Positions 1 through 5,500 are shown, counted from the first letter of the stretch. The stretch is 8,586 nucleotides of DNA from Clostridia bacterium (GCA_017466495.1 JAFTUB010000149.1:1-8586); one strand, 5' to 3'. Made by a program: numbers and translations. The notes: a model not told the origin generated them from the sequence alone.

Positions 1-92
1 ATGGTATCAATCGCAATCATGCTGCCATCGGTGAATTTCAATTCCACACAGCAGTTATCGAAGTTATATTCGCAAGATATAAGGCGTTTCAT
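1..92 (-). CDS. DUF6061-like small protein, 5' part only
   Basis: Only the first 30 codons are in the window; the gene continues past the left edge. The reading begins MKRLISCEYNFDNCCVELKF and continues TDGSMIAIDT, which matches my memory of the N-terminus of the DUF6061 family, short proteins of unknown function frequent in gut Clostridia. The start is set by a clear GGAGGT ribosome binding site at 101-106 (minus strand), eight bases before the ATG. It lies 65 bases downstream of the truncated XRE gene on the same strand, so the two may share a transcript. No function can be given. The family call rests on about 30 residues. Confidence 0.65.
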   Translation of the reverse strand, partial: MKRLISCEYNFDNCCVELKFTDGSMIAIDT

Positions 93-100
93 AAGGTTTT

Positions 101-123
101 ACCTCCATAATTTGATGTTATGG
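101..123 (-). promoter_or_regulatory. Inverted repeat overlapping the DUF6061-gene ribosome binding site
   Basis: On the minus-strand RNA, CCATAA (123-118) can pair with TTATGG (110-105) around a seven-base loop. The last two G bases of the stem are the first two of the GGAGGT ribosome binding site. The stem is short and AT-rich, so any effect on translation would be modest; regulation is only inferred. Confidence 0.3.
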
Positions 124-157
124 AAGTAATGTAAGCGTGGGGTTTGATGTGGTATCT

Positions 158-295
158 TTAACTATGGGAAATCTCGTTTTCCCATTTGCTGACGGCCTGA
201 GGACTTACGCCAAGCTGTTCGGCAAGCTCAGCCTGCTTCAGGCTCATTTCGCGGCGGAGGGCTGCAATTCTTTGTCCTAAGGTTGTGTTCATCAT
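158..295 (-). pseudogene. Truncated XRE-family helix-turn-helix regulator
   Basis: This minus-strand frame encodes 44 or 45 residues (ATG at 292 or 295), reading MNTTLGQRIAALRREMSLKQ and then AELAEQLGVSPQAVSKWENE. It is a textbook HTH_3/Cro-C1 domain: helix 1, the turn and the recognition helix with SPQAVSKWEN are intact. After WENE the protein reads ISHS and stops. Family members normally continue with a CPDI-type stretch and two more helices ending near LGVSVDELL, giving 65 or more residues. No continuation was found in the next 60 bases in any frame, so this looks like a deletion remnant rather than a single frameshift. The ribosome binding site AAAGGAG (301-307) and promoter (322-350) are intact, so it may still be expressed. 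A functional mini-regulator is possible but unlikely, because the five-helix core is incomplete. Confidence 0.7.
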
Positions 296-321
296 CAAAA
301 CTCCTTTCGTTTGATGGCTAA

Positions 322-350
322 ATTATACCATGGCAGGGTTGCTGAGTGAA
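322..350 (-). promoter_or_regulatory. Leftward promoter for the XRE remnant
   Basis: On the minus strand, TTCACT (350-345) and TATAAT (327-322) are separated by 17 bases, and the -10 carries a TG extension (TGGTATAAT). The -10 is perfect and the -35 matches 4 of 6. The predicted transcript starts near 315, giving a leader of about 20 bases with AAAGGAG before the ATG. Its -35 lies inside the TGAGTGAA arm (343-350) of a repeat. Confidence 0.6.
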
Positions 351-413
351 GAGAATAACAGTTGAATCAGGCCGAATTTACTCAACTAAACGGAGATTTT
401 TCACTCAACTGTT
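343..413. repeat. Cluster of short direct and inverted repeats, possible operator
   Basis: Seen directly: ACTCAACT occurs at 380-387 and again at 403-410, a 23-base step of about two helical turns. AACAGTTGA (357-365) is the exact inverted copy of TCAACTGTT (405-413). TGAGTGAA (343-350) is the exact inverted copy of TTCACTCA (400-407). The arms lie between two candidate leftward promoters, the position expected for an autoregulated XRE operator. Which protein binds, if any, is unknown. Confidence 0.4.
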
Positions 414-427
414 GGTTGTTTGGCTTT

Positions 428-456
428 ATGATAACACAAAACGGTGCTTTATTCAA
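428..456 (-). promoter_or_regulatory. Possible second leftward promoter
   Basis: On the minus strand, TTGAAT (456-451) and TATCAT (433-428) are spaced by 17 bases, with 4 of 6 and 5 of 6 consensus matches. A transcript would start near 421 and run through the repeat cluster towards the XRE remnant. In AT-rich DNA such matches also occur by chance. Confidence 0.3.
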
Positions 457-586
457 GCTTTTCTTATCCGGCAGCACAAAACGAGGCTTGCTGTATCGCT
501 TTGGCGCAAGGAATAATCCATGTGCCCCTCGAGACCGTCGGAGGATTCCTCTTTTGTGGAAATATTCCTCCCTCGGAAAATTCTGC

Positions 587-615
587 TTGATATTGTTCCG
601 GGATTGTGCTATAAT
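587..615 (+). promoter_or_regulatory. Strong sigma-A promoter of the rimM operon
   Basis: TTGATA (587-592) and a perfect TATAAT (610-615) are separated by exactly 17 bases. The -35 matches 5 of 6. The predicted start is near 622, leaving a leader of about 30 bases with the AGAGGAGA ribosome binding site at 643-650. This is the best promoter in the window and probably drives rimM through the second DUF4330 gene. Confidence 0.8.
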
Positions 616-653
616 AGTAGACGGATAATTATGCGTATAATAAGAGGAGAGTT

Positions 654-1160
654 ATGAGCAGACAGCCCTATCTTGAATGCGGAAAAATCATCAACACCCA
701 TGGGGTCAGAGGTACGCTGAAGCTGGAGAGCTGGTGCGATACCCCTGCCATTTTGGCCGGCCTTCCCCGAATCTGGCGGAAGAAGGGGGAGGAATTTCTG
801 CCCCTGAACGTCCGCCGCACCTCGGTGTTCAAGCAGTTTGTGCTGGTCGACGTGGAGGGGATCGAGGATTTGGATTCCGCCATGCCCCTGAAGGGAACGG
901 TGGTTTACGCCGCCCGCGAGGACTTGGATCCCGGCGAGGGATTTTTCATTGCTGACCTCATCGGCCTGCCTGTGAAGAAGGCCGAGAGCGGCGAGATCTA
1001 CGGCATCTTGACCGATGTGATCAACCGCGGCGCACAGGATATCTACGTTGTGGACACCCCCAACGGCGAGCGGATGGTGCCCGCAGTGGAGGAGTTTGTC
1101 CGTCGGATCGATCTGGATGAAGGGATCTTCGTATCCCCCATTCCCGGGATGCTTGACTGA
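654..1160 (+). CDS. rimM: Ribosome maturation factor RimM
   Basis: RimM binds ribosomal protein S19 in the 30S subunit and helps 16S rRNA processing and assembly of the head domain in the cytoplasm. The 168-residue length is normal. The N-terminal barrel shows the family signature CGKIINTHGVRGTLK at residues 9-23. The C-terminal PRC-barrel runs from about residue 97 (FFIADLIGLPV) to the end, with DVINRGAQDIYVV, ERMVPAVEEFV and the closing IPGMLD all typical. The ATG follows an AGAGGAGA ribosome binding site by three bases. It is the first gene after the promoter at 587-615, and its stop overlaps the trmD start by one base. In many Firmicutes rpsP and a KH-domain gene precede rimM. Here they do not, and the upstream genes are divergent. 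Confidence 0.96.
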   Translation: MSRQPYLECGKIINTHGVRGTLKLESWCDTPAILAGLPRIWRKKGEEFLPLNVRRTSVFKQFVLVDVEGIEDLDSAMPLKGTVVYAAREDLDPGEGFFIADLIGLPVKKAESGEIYGILTDVINRGAQDIYVVDTPNGERMVPAVEEFVRRIDLDEGIFVSPIPGMLD

Positions 1161-1900
1161 TGCCTATGCGTTTTGATATTCTTACCCTTTTCCCCGAAAT
1201 GGTTACCCGCATTTTGGGAGAAAGCATCATCGGCCGCGCACAGAAAAGCGGCTGCATCACCGTGGAGGCCCACAATAGCCGGGATTACTCCACCGACAAG
1301 CATCATCGGGTGGATGACACCCCCTACGGCGGCGGCCGGGGGATGCTCATGGCCGCCCCGCCGGTGTATGACTGTCATGCGGCGGTTTGCGCCATGGCCG
1401 ATGCGGCCTGGACCGGTGAAGGGGCTCCCAGGCGCCGTACCGTGTACCTGTCTCCGAAGGGAAGGGTGCTGACCCAGGATTACGCCAAATCTCTGTTGGA
1501 CTATGACCAGCTGATCCTGCTCTGCGGCCACTACGAGGGCAGCGACCAGCGCGTGCTGGACGAGATTGTGGACGAGGAGATTTCCATCGGCGATTATGTA
1601 CTCACCGGGGGGGAGCTGCCCGCCTGCGTGCTGGTGGATTGCGTCGCCCGTATGGTGGAGGGCGTCCTGCCCGAAGCCGTCTGCTACGAAAGTGAAAGCA
1701 TTGCCTGCGGGCTTCTGGAGTACCCGCAGTATACCCGCCCTGCGGTATTCCACGGGGTTCCGGTGCCCGAGGTCCTGCTCTCGGGACACCATGAAAAGAT
1801 CGACGCCTGGCGGCTGGCTCGCTCTATGGAGCTGACCCAGCGCCTGCGCCCCGATCTGCTGGAGAACGTTTTTCCCGATCATGAGAAAAAAGGAAGGTGA
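1160..1900 (+). CDS. trmD: tRNA (guanine-N1)-methyltransferase TrmD
   Basis: TrmD uses S-adenosylmethionine to make m1G37, next to the anticodon, in tRNAs with G36-G37, preventing +1 frameshifting. The 246 residues match the family. MRFDILTLFPEM opens the SPOUT domain. The trefoil knot is visible as LLCGHYEGSDQR (120-131) and ISIGDYVLTGGELPA (141-155), with Asp160 (LVDCVARM) in the place of the catalytic aspartate of the E. coli enzyme. The C-terminal tRNA-binding part contains LLEYPQYTRP and VLLSGHHEKIDAWR (about 185-218). The ATG lies in TGATG, overlapping the rimM stop by one base with no clear ribosome binding site of its own, which points to translational coupling. A start at the second ATG (1166) is equally compatible with the family. 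The usual downstream rplS is missing; a glycan-ligase-type gene takes its place. Confidence 0.96.
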   Translation: MPMRFDILTLFPEMVTRILGESIIGRAQKSGCITVEAHNSRDYSTDKHHRVDDTPYGGGRGMLMAAPPVYDCHAAVCAMADAAWTGEGAPRRRTVYLSPKGRVLTQDYAKSLLDYDQLILLCGHYEGSDQRVLDEIVDEEISIGDYVLTGGELPACVLVDCVARMVEGVLPEAVCYESESIACGLLEYPQYTRPAVFHGVPVPEVLLSGHHEKIDAWRLARSMELTQRLRPDLLENVFPDHEKKGR

Positions 1901-1904
1901 CTTC

Positions 1905-3863
1905 ATGCGCCAAAAGATGCTGCAGCTGCTGCAGACAAGCCTGATCCTGTCCGCCTTTGACCGGGCTGCGGCGTGGATCTACCGCTCGCTGCGTGAAGGT
2001 TTCTTCGGACGGCTGTTCACCGCGTATTTCCGCGAGGATGAGCTGTTTGCTCAGGGGGCGATCGGTTCCCGGGTTGCCCCGGCCCAGCGGCGCGGCGGTT
2101 TTTTGTCCAGACTTCGGCTGGCCGCCGCCCGCAGCTTTGAGAACAGCCATTTTACGGGACTCCTTTCCCGATTGACCGACTATTTGCTCACCTGCTCTCT
2201 GCGCACCTACGGCCTGTTTTTCTCCTCCTTTGGCGTGTATGCAGCGCTGATCTGTCTGATTAAACGCTATGCGCTGAATACCGGTGGGGTGGAAGACGGC
2301 TCCTTTATAATCGGGCTGGTGATGCTTCTTGCCGCCCTGCCTTTGCTGATTTCCCGCCAGTCCTTGGCTGATGCTCTCCTTGGCAGTGCAATTTTCCGTC
2401 CCCTTCTGCTGTCGGTGGCGGGAATTCCGCGTGAACTGCTGGAAATGCGCCACGGTGCACGGAACGGACGCTATGCGGTGGCCTTCCTGCTTGGCCTTGG
2501 CATCGGCGTGCTGACCTACTTTGTCCCCGTTGCACTGGTGCTGGGCGCAATGGCCGCGGTGCTTGCAGTCATGCTGGTCATGGCTTTTCCCGAGGTTGGT
2601 GTGCTGTCCATGGTTGCGCTTCTGCCTTACCTCGTGGTTCTGCCGCATCCATCCATCACCCTGGCAGGGATGGTTCTGCTGACCACCTTCAGCTATGGGG
2701 TTAAACTCCTGCGGGGAAAGCGAGTCTTCCGCCTTGAATTGCTGGACGTTGCTGTTCTGCTGTTCGCGGTGGCGTTCTTCTTCGGCGGACTTGTGTCCTT
2801 CAGCGGAAGCGGTTCCCTCAAGACTACCGCCATTTATGTTTGCTTCCTGTTGGGTTACTTTCTGGTGGTCAACCTCATGCGAACCCGTGCATGGCTCCGC
2901 CGCTGCTGTGGAACGCTGCTGGTGTCGGGCTTCGGCGCGGCGCTGTACGGAATCTACCAGAATTATTTCGGTGTGGCCAATACCACATGGCTGGACGAAA
3001 CCATGTTTGAGGATATCCGCGGCCGTGTCGTTTCCATGTTTGAGAATCCCAATATGCTGGCCAACTATCTCATTATGCTTTTCCCCTTGGCCTTCGCTGC
3101 ATTCCTTTGCGCAAAGACCAGAAACGGCCGCTACGGCACCGGGCTGATGGTCCTTGCCTTTGGCCTCTGCCTGGTGTTCACCTGGTCCCGCGGGGCCTGG
3201 CTGGGCTTGATTATCGGCATGCTGGTCTTCCTTCTGATGTGGAATCGGCGGACGCTGGGTGTGCTTCTGCTGGGGCTGTTCGGAATCCCCTTCCTGCCCT
3301 TTATTTTGCCGGAGAACATCATCAGCCGTTTCACCAGTATCGGCAATGTCGCCGATTCTTCCACCAGCTATCGTGTTTCAATCTGGCGTGCATCCCTGAA
3401 GATGGCGGGGGACTTCTTTACCTCCGGTATCGGCGTGGGAGAGAATGCCTTCCGTCAGGTCTACCCTATGTACAGCCTGGCCGGGATCGAGGCCGCCCCC
3501 CACAGCCATAATCTCTTCCTGCAGATTCAGATCGAGCTGGGAATCATCGGTTTGCTCCTTTTTCTTGCAGTACTCTTCTTGTTTGCCCAAAGCAGCCTTA
3601 CCTACAACAGCTGTGGCCGCGACAGAGAGACCAGACTGATGGCGGTGGGCGGCTTTGCCGGGATCGTTGCAGCGCTTGCTCAGGGGATGACCGATTATAT
3701 CTGGTATAATTATCGCGTGTATTTTATCTTCTGGTTTGTGCTTGCCCTCACATCGGCCTATATCCGCGTAGGGCACAGTGAATTGAACCGCGACCATGCC
3801 AACCTTGCAGCACAGGCAGATATGACACGGGCAACCCTTGACCTGCCTCTGAATGGACGCTGA
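1905..3863 (+). CDS. O-antigen ligase / Wzy-type polytopic membrane protein
   Basis: This 652-residue membrane protein belongs to the Wzy_C/O-antigen ligase superfamily (PF04932 type), whose members transfer or polymerise undecaprenyl-linked glycans outside the membrane. I count about 13-15 hydrophobic spans between residues 104 and 620. Signature stretches are GRVVSMFENPNMLANY (373-388), FTWSRGAWLG (425-434) and, after the large outer loop (about 469-545), HSHNLFLQIQIELGIIG (533-549). From His535 the last stretch fits the WaaL pattern H[NSQ]-x9-GxxG. Arg374, Arg429 and His535 are the likely active-site residues by analogy. In a Gram-positive cell the substrate would be a capsular, teichoic or other wall glycan, not LPS; the exact substrate is unknown. 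The first ~100 residues before the spans are an unusual basic cytoplasmic extension. I chose ATG 1905 because AGGAAGGTG (1891-1899) sits just before it; the in-frame ATG at 1881 lacks a ribosome binding site. It begins 4 bases after trmD. Confidence 0.85.
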   Translation: MRQKMLQLLQTSLILSAFDRAAAWIYRSLREGFFGRLFTAYFREDELFAQGAIGSRVAPAQRRGGFLSRLRLAAARSFENSHFTGLLSRLTDYLLTCSLRTYGLFFSSFGVYAALICLIKRYALNTGGVEDGSFIIGLVMLLAALPLLISRQSLADALLGSAIFRPLLLSVAGIPRELLEMRHGARNGRYAVAFLLGLGIGVLTYFVPVALVLGAMAAVLAVMLVMAFPEVGVLSMVALLPYLVVLPHPSITLAGMVLLTTFSYGVKLLRGKRVFRLELLDVAVLLFAVAFFFGGLVSFSGSGSLKTTAIYVCFLLGYFLVVNLMRTRAWLRRCCGTLLVSGFGAALYGIYQNYFGVANTTWLDETMFEDIRGRVVSMFENPNMLANYLIMLFPLAFAAFLCAKTRNGRYGTGLMVLAFGLCLVFTWSRGAWLGLIIGMLVFLLMWNRRTLGVLLLGLFGIPFLPFILPENIISRFTSIGNVADSSTSYRVSIWRASLKMAGDFFTSGIGVGENAFRQVYPMYSLAGIEAAPHSHNLFLQIQIELGIIGLLLFLAVLFLFAQSSLTYNSCGRDRETRLMAVGGFAGIVAALAQGMTDYIWYNYRVYFIFWFVLALTSAYIRVGHSELNRDHANLAAQADMTRATLDLPLNGR

Positions 3864-3894
3864 ATCGGTGCGACGAAAGAAAGGATTTATTTTC

Positions 3895-4386
3895 ATGAAA
3901 CAGAAAAAAGAAAACCGCAGCCGGCGCTTTACCGTGCTGGATGGGATCATTATTTTGGTCCTCCTTGCCGTGATCGGTGTTGGCATTTACTTCATCGCGG
4001 CAGAGAAGACTCCCAACTCTGCCGAAGCAACGGTGCCCGTTACCTTTACCGTTGAGCTGAAGGGGTTGAAGGATGTCTATGCCAATAACATCCACGTTGG
4101 CGACACGGTAATCGATTCGGTAACCAAGAAAACCATCGGTACCGTGGCTGCAGTGGAAGCACTGCCCCATACCGAGTTTACGCTGAATCAGGAAACCGGT
4201 GTGATCGAAGAGAAGGCCTATCCCGGACAGACCACCGTTCTGCTCACGGTAGCCAGTGACGCAGTGCTGGGTGGGCTGGGTTATTCCATTGACGGCTACC
4301 GCCTGGCCATCGGTGTGCTGCACCATCTGCAGCTGCCTCAATTTTTGGGCAGCGGCTACTGCATCGGCGTGCAGGCACAATCCTGA
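3895..4386 (+). CDS. DUF4330-family membrane-anchored protein (first copy)
   Basis: This 163-residue protein has a basic cytoplasmic tail (residues 1-11), one transmembrane helix (about 14-35, LDGIIILVLLAVIGVGIYF) and an outer domain rich in predicted beta strands. The outer part shows VPVTFTVELKG, NNIHVGDTVID, KKTIGTVAAVE and a C-terminal GYSIDGYRLAIG, the order I associate with DUF4330, a family of unknown function. The start is ATG 3895, nine bases after GAAAGAAAGGA (3875-3885). An upstream in-frame ATG at 3853 lies inside the ligase gene and has no ribosome binding site. It starts 31 bases after the ligase gene and is followed by a diverged paralogue, which suggests the two act together with the ligase at the envelope. 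That role is inference from gene order only. Confidence 0.75.
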   Translation: MKQKKENRSRRFTVLDGIIILVLLAVIGVGIYFIAAEKTPNSAEATVPVTFTVELKGLKDVYANNIHVGDTVIDSVTKKTIGTVAAVEALPHTEFTLNQETGVIEEKAYPGQTTVLLTVASDAVLGGLGYSIDGYRLAIGVLHHLQLPQFLGSGYCIGVQAQS

Positions 4387-4420
4387 CCCGGGCACTTCGG
4401 AAGAAAGGACGGAAAAAATT

Positions 4421-4948
4421 ATGGCACAGACTGAGCAGAAAAAGGGACGGAAATCCGATTCCCGTGTGCGCTTTAATGTGGTCGATCTGGTGATCATTGT
4501 GGCAATCCTTGCCTGCATTGCCGGAATCTATTTGCGATACAATTTCGGTGAACAGTACGGTGTTGAGCATGAGCTCGGCCAGTATGAAATTACCTTTGAG
4601 GTGCAGAATGTCCGCTACACCTCGGCGGATGCATTTTCCGAAGGGGATGCGGTTTATCTGAAGACCCAGGGAAAGCTGTTGGGGACGGTACTGGGGATTG
4701 ATTCCACTACCCCCAGTGAGATGATCTATACCGATTTATCGGGAAATATTCGCCAGGTTTACTATCCCGAAAATTCCCGCATTGACATGGTGGGCAGACT
4801 GTTGGTATCCGGTATGATGACCGACCGCGGATTTATGCTGGACGGCAATACCTTCCTTGCCCCCGGTGCGATTTATGCGGTCCAGACTCCCCGCATCGAT
4901 GTTTCCATTGTTATTGCCGAGATTTCTCCTCTGAAGGCGGGAAATTAA
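4421..4948 (+). CDS. DUF4330-family membrane-anchored protein (second copy)
   Basis: This 175-residue protein has the same plan as its neighbour: a charged tail, one transmembrane helix (about 20-38, VDLVIIVAILACIAGIYL) and an outer beta-rich domain. Stretches align with the first copy in order: YEITFEVQNV, AFSEGDAVYL, KLLGTVLGID and GFMLDGNTFLAPGAIY correspond to VTFTVELKG, NNIHVGDTVID, TIGTVAAVE and GYSIDGYRLAIG. Overall identity looks low, so the duplication is old or the two are kept for different roles. The ATG at 4421 follows AAAGGA (4404-4409) by 11 bases, a rather long spacing; the longer in-frame reading from 4256 lies inside the first copy and is not credible. It is probably the last gene of the rimM operon, since the next gene has its own promoter. 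Confidence 0.72.
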   Translation: MAQTEQKKGRKSDSRVRFNVVDLVIIVAILACIAGIYLRYNFGEQYGVEHELGQYEITFEVQNVRYTSADAFSEGDAVYLKTQGKLLGTVLGIDSTTPSEMIYTDLSGNIRQVYYPENSRIDMVGRLLVSGMMTDRGFMLDGNTFLAPGAIYAVQTPRIDVSIVIAEISPLKAGN

Positions 4949-5023
4949 AGAATTTTGTGATATTCGGCAAAAAACTTGAGCGGAATATGGCAAAAATTGA
5001 GAAAAAGAACGCAGATGTTTTTC
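4949..5023 (+). promoter_or_regulatory. AT-rich DNA with repeated A-tracts upstream of the HPr promoter
   Basis: GGCAAAAA occurs at 4966-4973 and 4989-4996, 23 bases apart, each followed by TTGAG after zero to three bases. A third A-tract lies at 5002-5006, 10 bases after the second. ATATTC (4960-4965) and GAATAT (4983-4988) are inverted. In-phase A-tracts upstream of a promoter often give curved DNA or UP-element activation. A repressor or activator site is also possible. No U-run terminator for the upstream operon is visible. Confidence 0.35.
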
Positions 5024-5052
5024 TTGCTTTTGTGCGTGTGTTTTGATATAAT
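5024..5052 (+). promoter_or_regulatory. Extended -10 promoter of the HPr gene
   Basis: A perfect TATAAT (5047-5052) preceded by TGA gives the TGnTATAAT extended -10. The spaced element TTGCTT (5024-5029) lies 17 bases upstream but matches only 3 of 6. Transcription would start near 5059, leaving a leader of about 86 bases before the HPr ATG. Confidence 0.7.
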
Positions 5053-5085
5053 ATATACGATAGGAACGTATACCTTACTCTAATT

Positions 5086-5113
5086 GCGCGGTGGCCACCC
5101 CACGCCCTGCGTG
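5086..5113 (+). promoter_or_regulatory. Structured leader of the HPr mRNA
   Basis: The leader holds the perfect ten-base palindrome GGTGGCCACC (5090-5099), then the small hairpin CACGC-CCT-GCGTG (5101-5113). GTGG (5091-5094) can instead pair with CCAC (5100-5103), which would exclude the second hairpin. There is no clean U-run after it (CCTTTAATTT), so a classical attenuator is doubtful. I do not recognise a known riboswitch. Confidence 0.3.
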
Positions 5114-5144
5114 CCTTTAATTTATCGAGACAGGAGCGAAACGT

Positions 5145-5408
5145 ATGATTTCCCGTAACGTACAGATTACCAATAATGTTGGTCTCCACGCAAGACCCGC
5201 AACATTCTTTATCCAGAAGGCCAACTCCTACCGCAGCTCCATTTGGGTGGAGAAGGACGATCGCAGAGTGAACGCCAAAAGCCTGCTGGGGGTTCTCTCC
5301 CTCGGTATCGTGAAGGGGATGACCATCACCCTGATCGCTGACGGCGCTGACGAAGCGGATGCACTGGAGGGCCTTGCAGCCCTGATCAACACGGGCTTTA
5401 ACGAATAA
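5145..5408 (+). CDS. ptsH: HPr phosphocarrier protein
   Basis: HPr is the small cytoplasmic protein that takes phosphate from enzyme I and passes it to the sugar-specific EIIA domains of the PTS. In Firmicutes it is also phosphorylated by HPr kinase, and the product acts with CcpA in carbon catabolite control. The 87-residue length is normal. NNVGLHARPATFF places the catalytic histidine at residue 15 and Arg17 beside it. NAKSLLGVLSLGI gives the regulatory serine at 46. With both present this is HPr, not Crh, which lacks His15. The ATG follows AGGAG (5132-5136) by eight bases. The gene has its own promoter and sits alone, without enzyme I or other PTS genes, directly before uvrC. In the absence of the rest of the genome, it could be one of several HPr paralogues. 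Confidence 0.9.
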   Translation: MISRNVQITNNVGLHARPATFFIQKANSYRSSIWVEKDDRRVNAKSLLGVLSLGIVKGMTITLIADGADEADALEGLAALINTGFNE

Positions 5409-5441
5409 CCGAGCCCTGACCATTCCAATCAAATACAGGCA

Positions 5442-5469
5442 GGCGGGCGAACGGATCTGTTCGCCCGCC
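5442..5469 (+). terminator. Perfect 11-bp hairpin between HPr and uvrC
   Basis: GGCGGGCGAAC (5442-5452) and GTTCGCCCGCC (5459-5469) form an uninterrupted, very GC-rich 11-bp stem with the loop GGATCT. The following bases (CTCCGCATTCTT) are not a proper U-run, so termination would be inefficient or Rho-assisted. The stem lies only 16 bases before the uvrC ribosome binding site and no promoter was seen between, so readthrough into uvrC is expected. It may protect the 3' end of the HPr message. Confidence 0.55.
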
Positions 5470-5500
5470 CTCCGCATTCTTGGGGAAAGGAGATGTGTAT

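Larger units (their letters stand above)
296..653. other. Gene-free intergenic region between divergent units
   Basis: About 360 bases without a convincing gene. The region is visibly more AT-rich than the operon that follows. It holds, from left to right, the XRE ribosome binding site and promoter, the repeat cluster at 343-413, a possible second leftward promoter at 428-456, and the rimM promoter at 587-615. A plus-strand open frame of 88 codons from a TTG at 362 crosses it, but it has no ribosome binding site and no recognisable domain. Bases 457-586 hold nothing I can name beyond the small palindrome GAGGA-T-TCCTC at 541-551. Confidence 0.6.

Noticed and set aside
362..628. Open frame of 88 codons on the plus strand in the intergenic region
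   Set aside because: It starts at a TTG without a ribosome binding site, runs through the rimM promoter, shows no recognisable domain and has irregular composition; most likely non-coding.
636..641. Second TATAAT just before rimM
   Set aside because: There is no acceptable -35 at 16-18 bases upstream and a start here would fall on or after the ribosome binding site.
631..657. Eight-codon leader peptide (MRIIRGEL) whose stop overlaps the rimM start
   Set aside because: The ATG lies only about ten bases after the predicted transcription start and has no ribosome binding site; the ATGA overlap is probably chance.
1043..1906. 287-codon open frame opposite trmD
   Set aside because: Shadow of a conserved TrmD; no family resemblance and no start signals.
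1824..2648. 274-codon open frame opposite the ligase gene
   Set aside because: The translated product is Gln/His/Lys-rich low-complexity sequence, typical of the complement of a hydrophobic membrane protein gene.
4960..4988. ATATTC/GAATAT inverted repeat as terminator of the upstream operon
   Set aside because: Only six AT-rich pairs with a 17-base loop and no following U-run; too weak to call a terminator.
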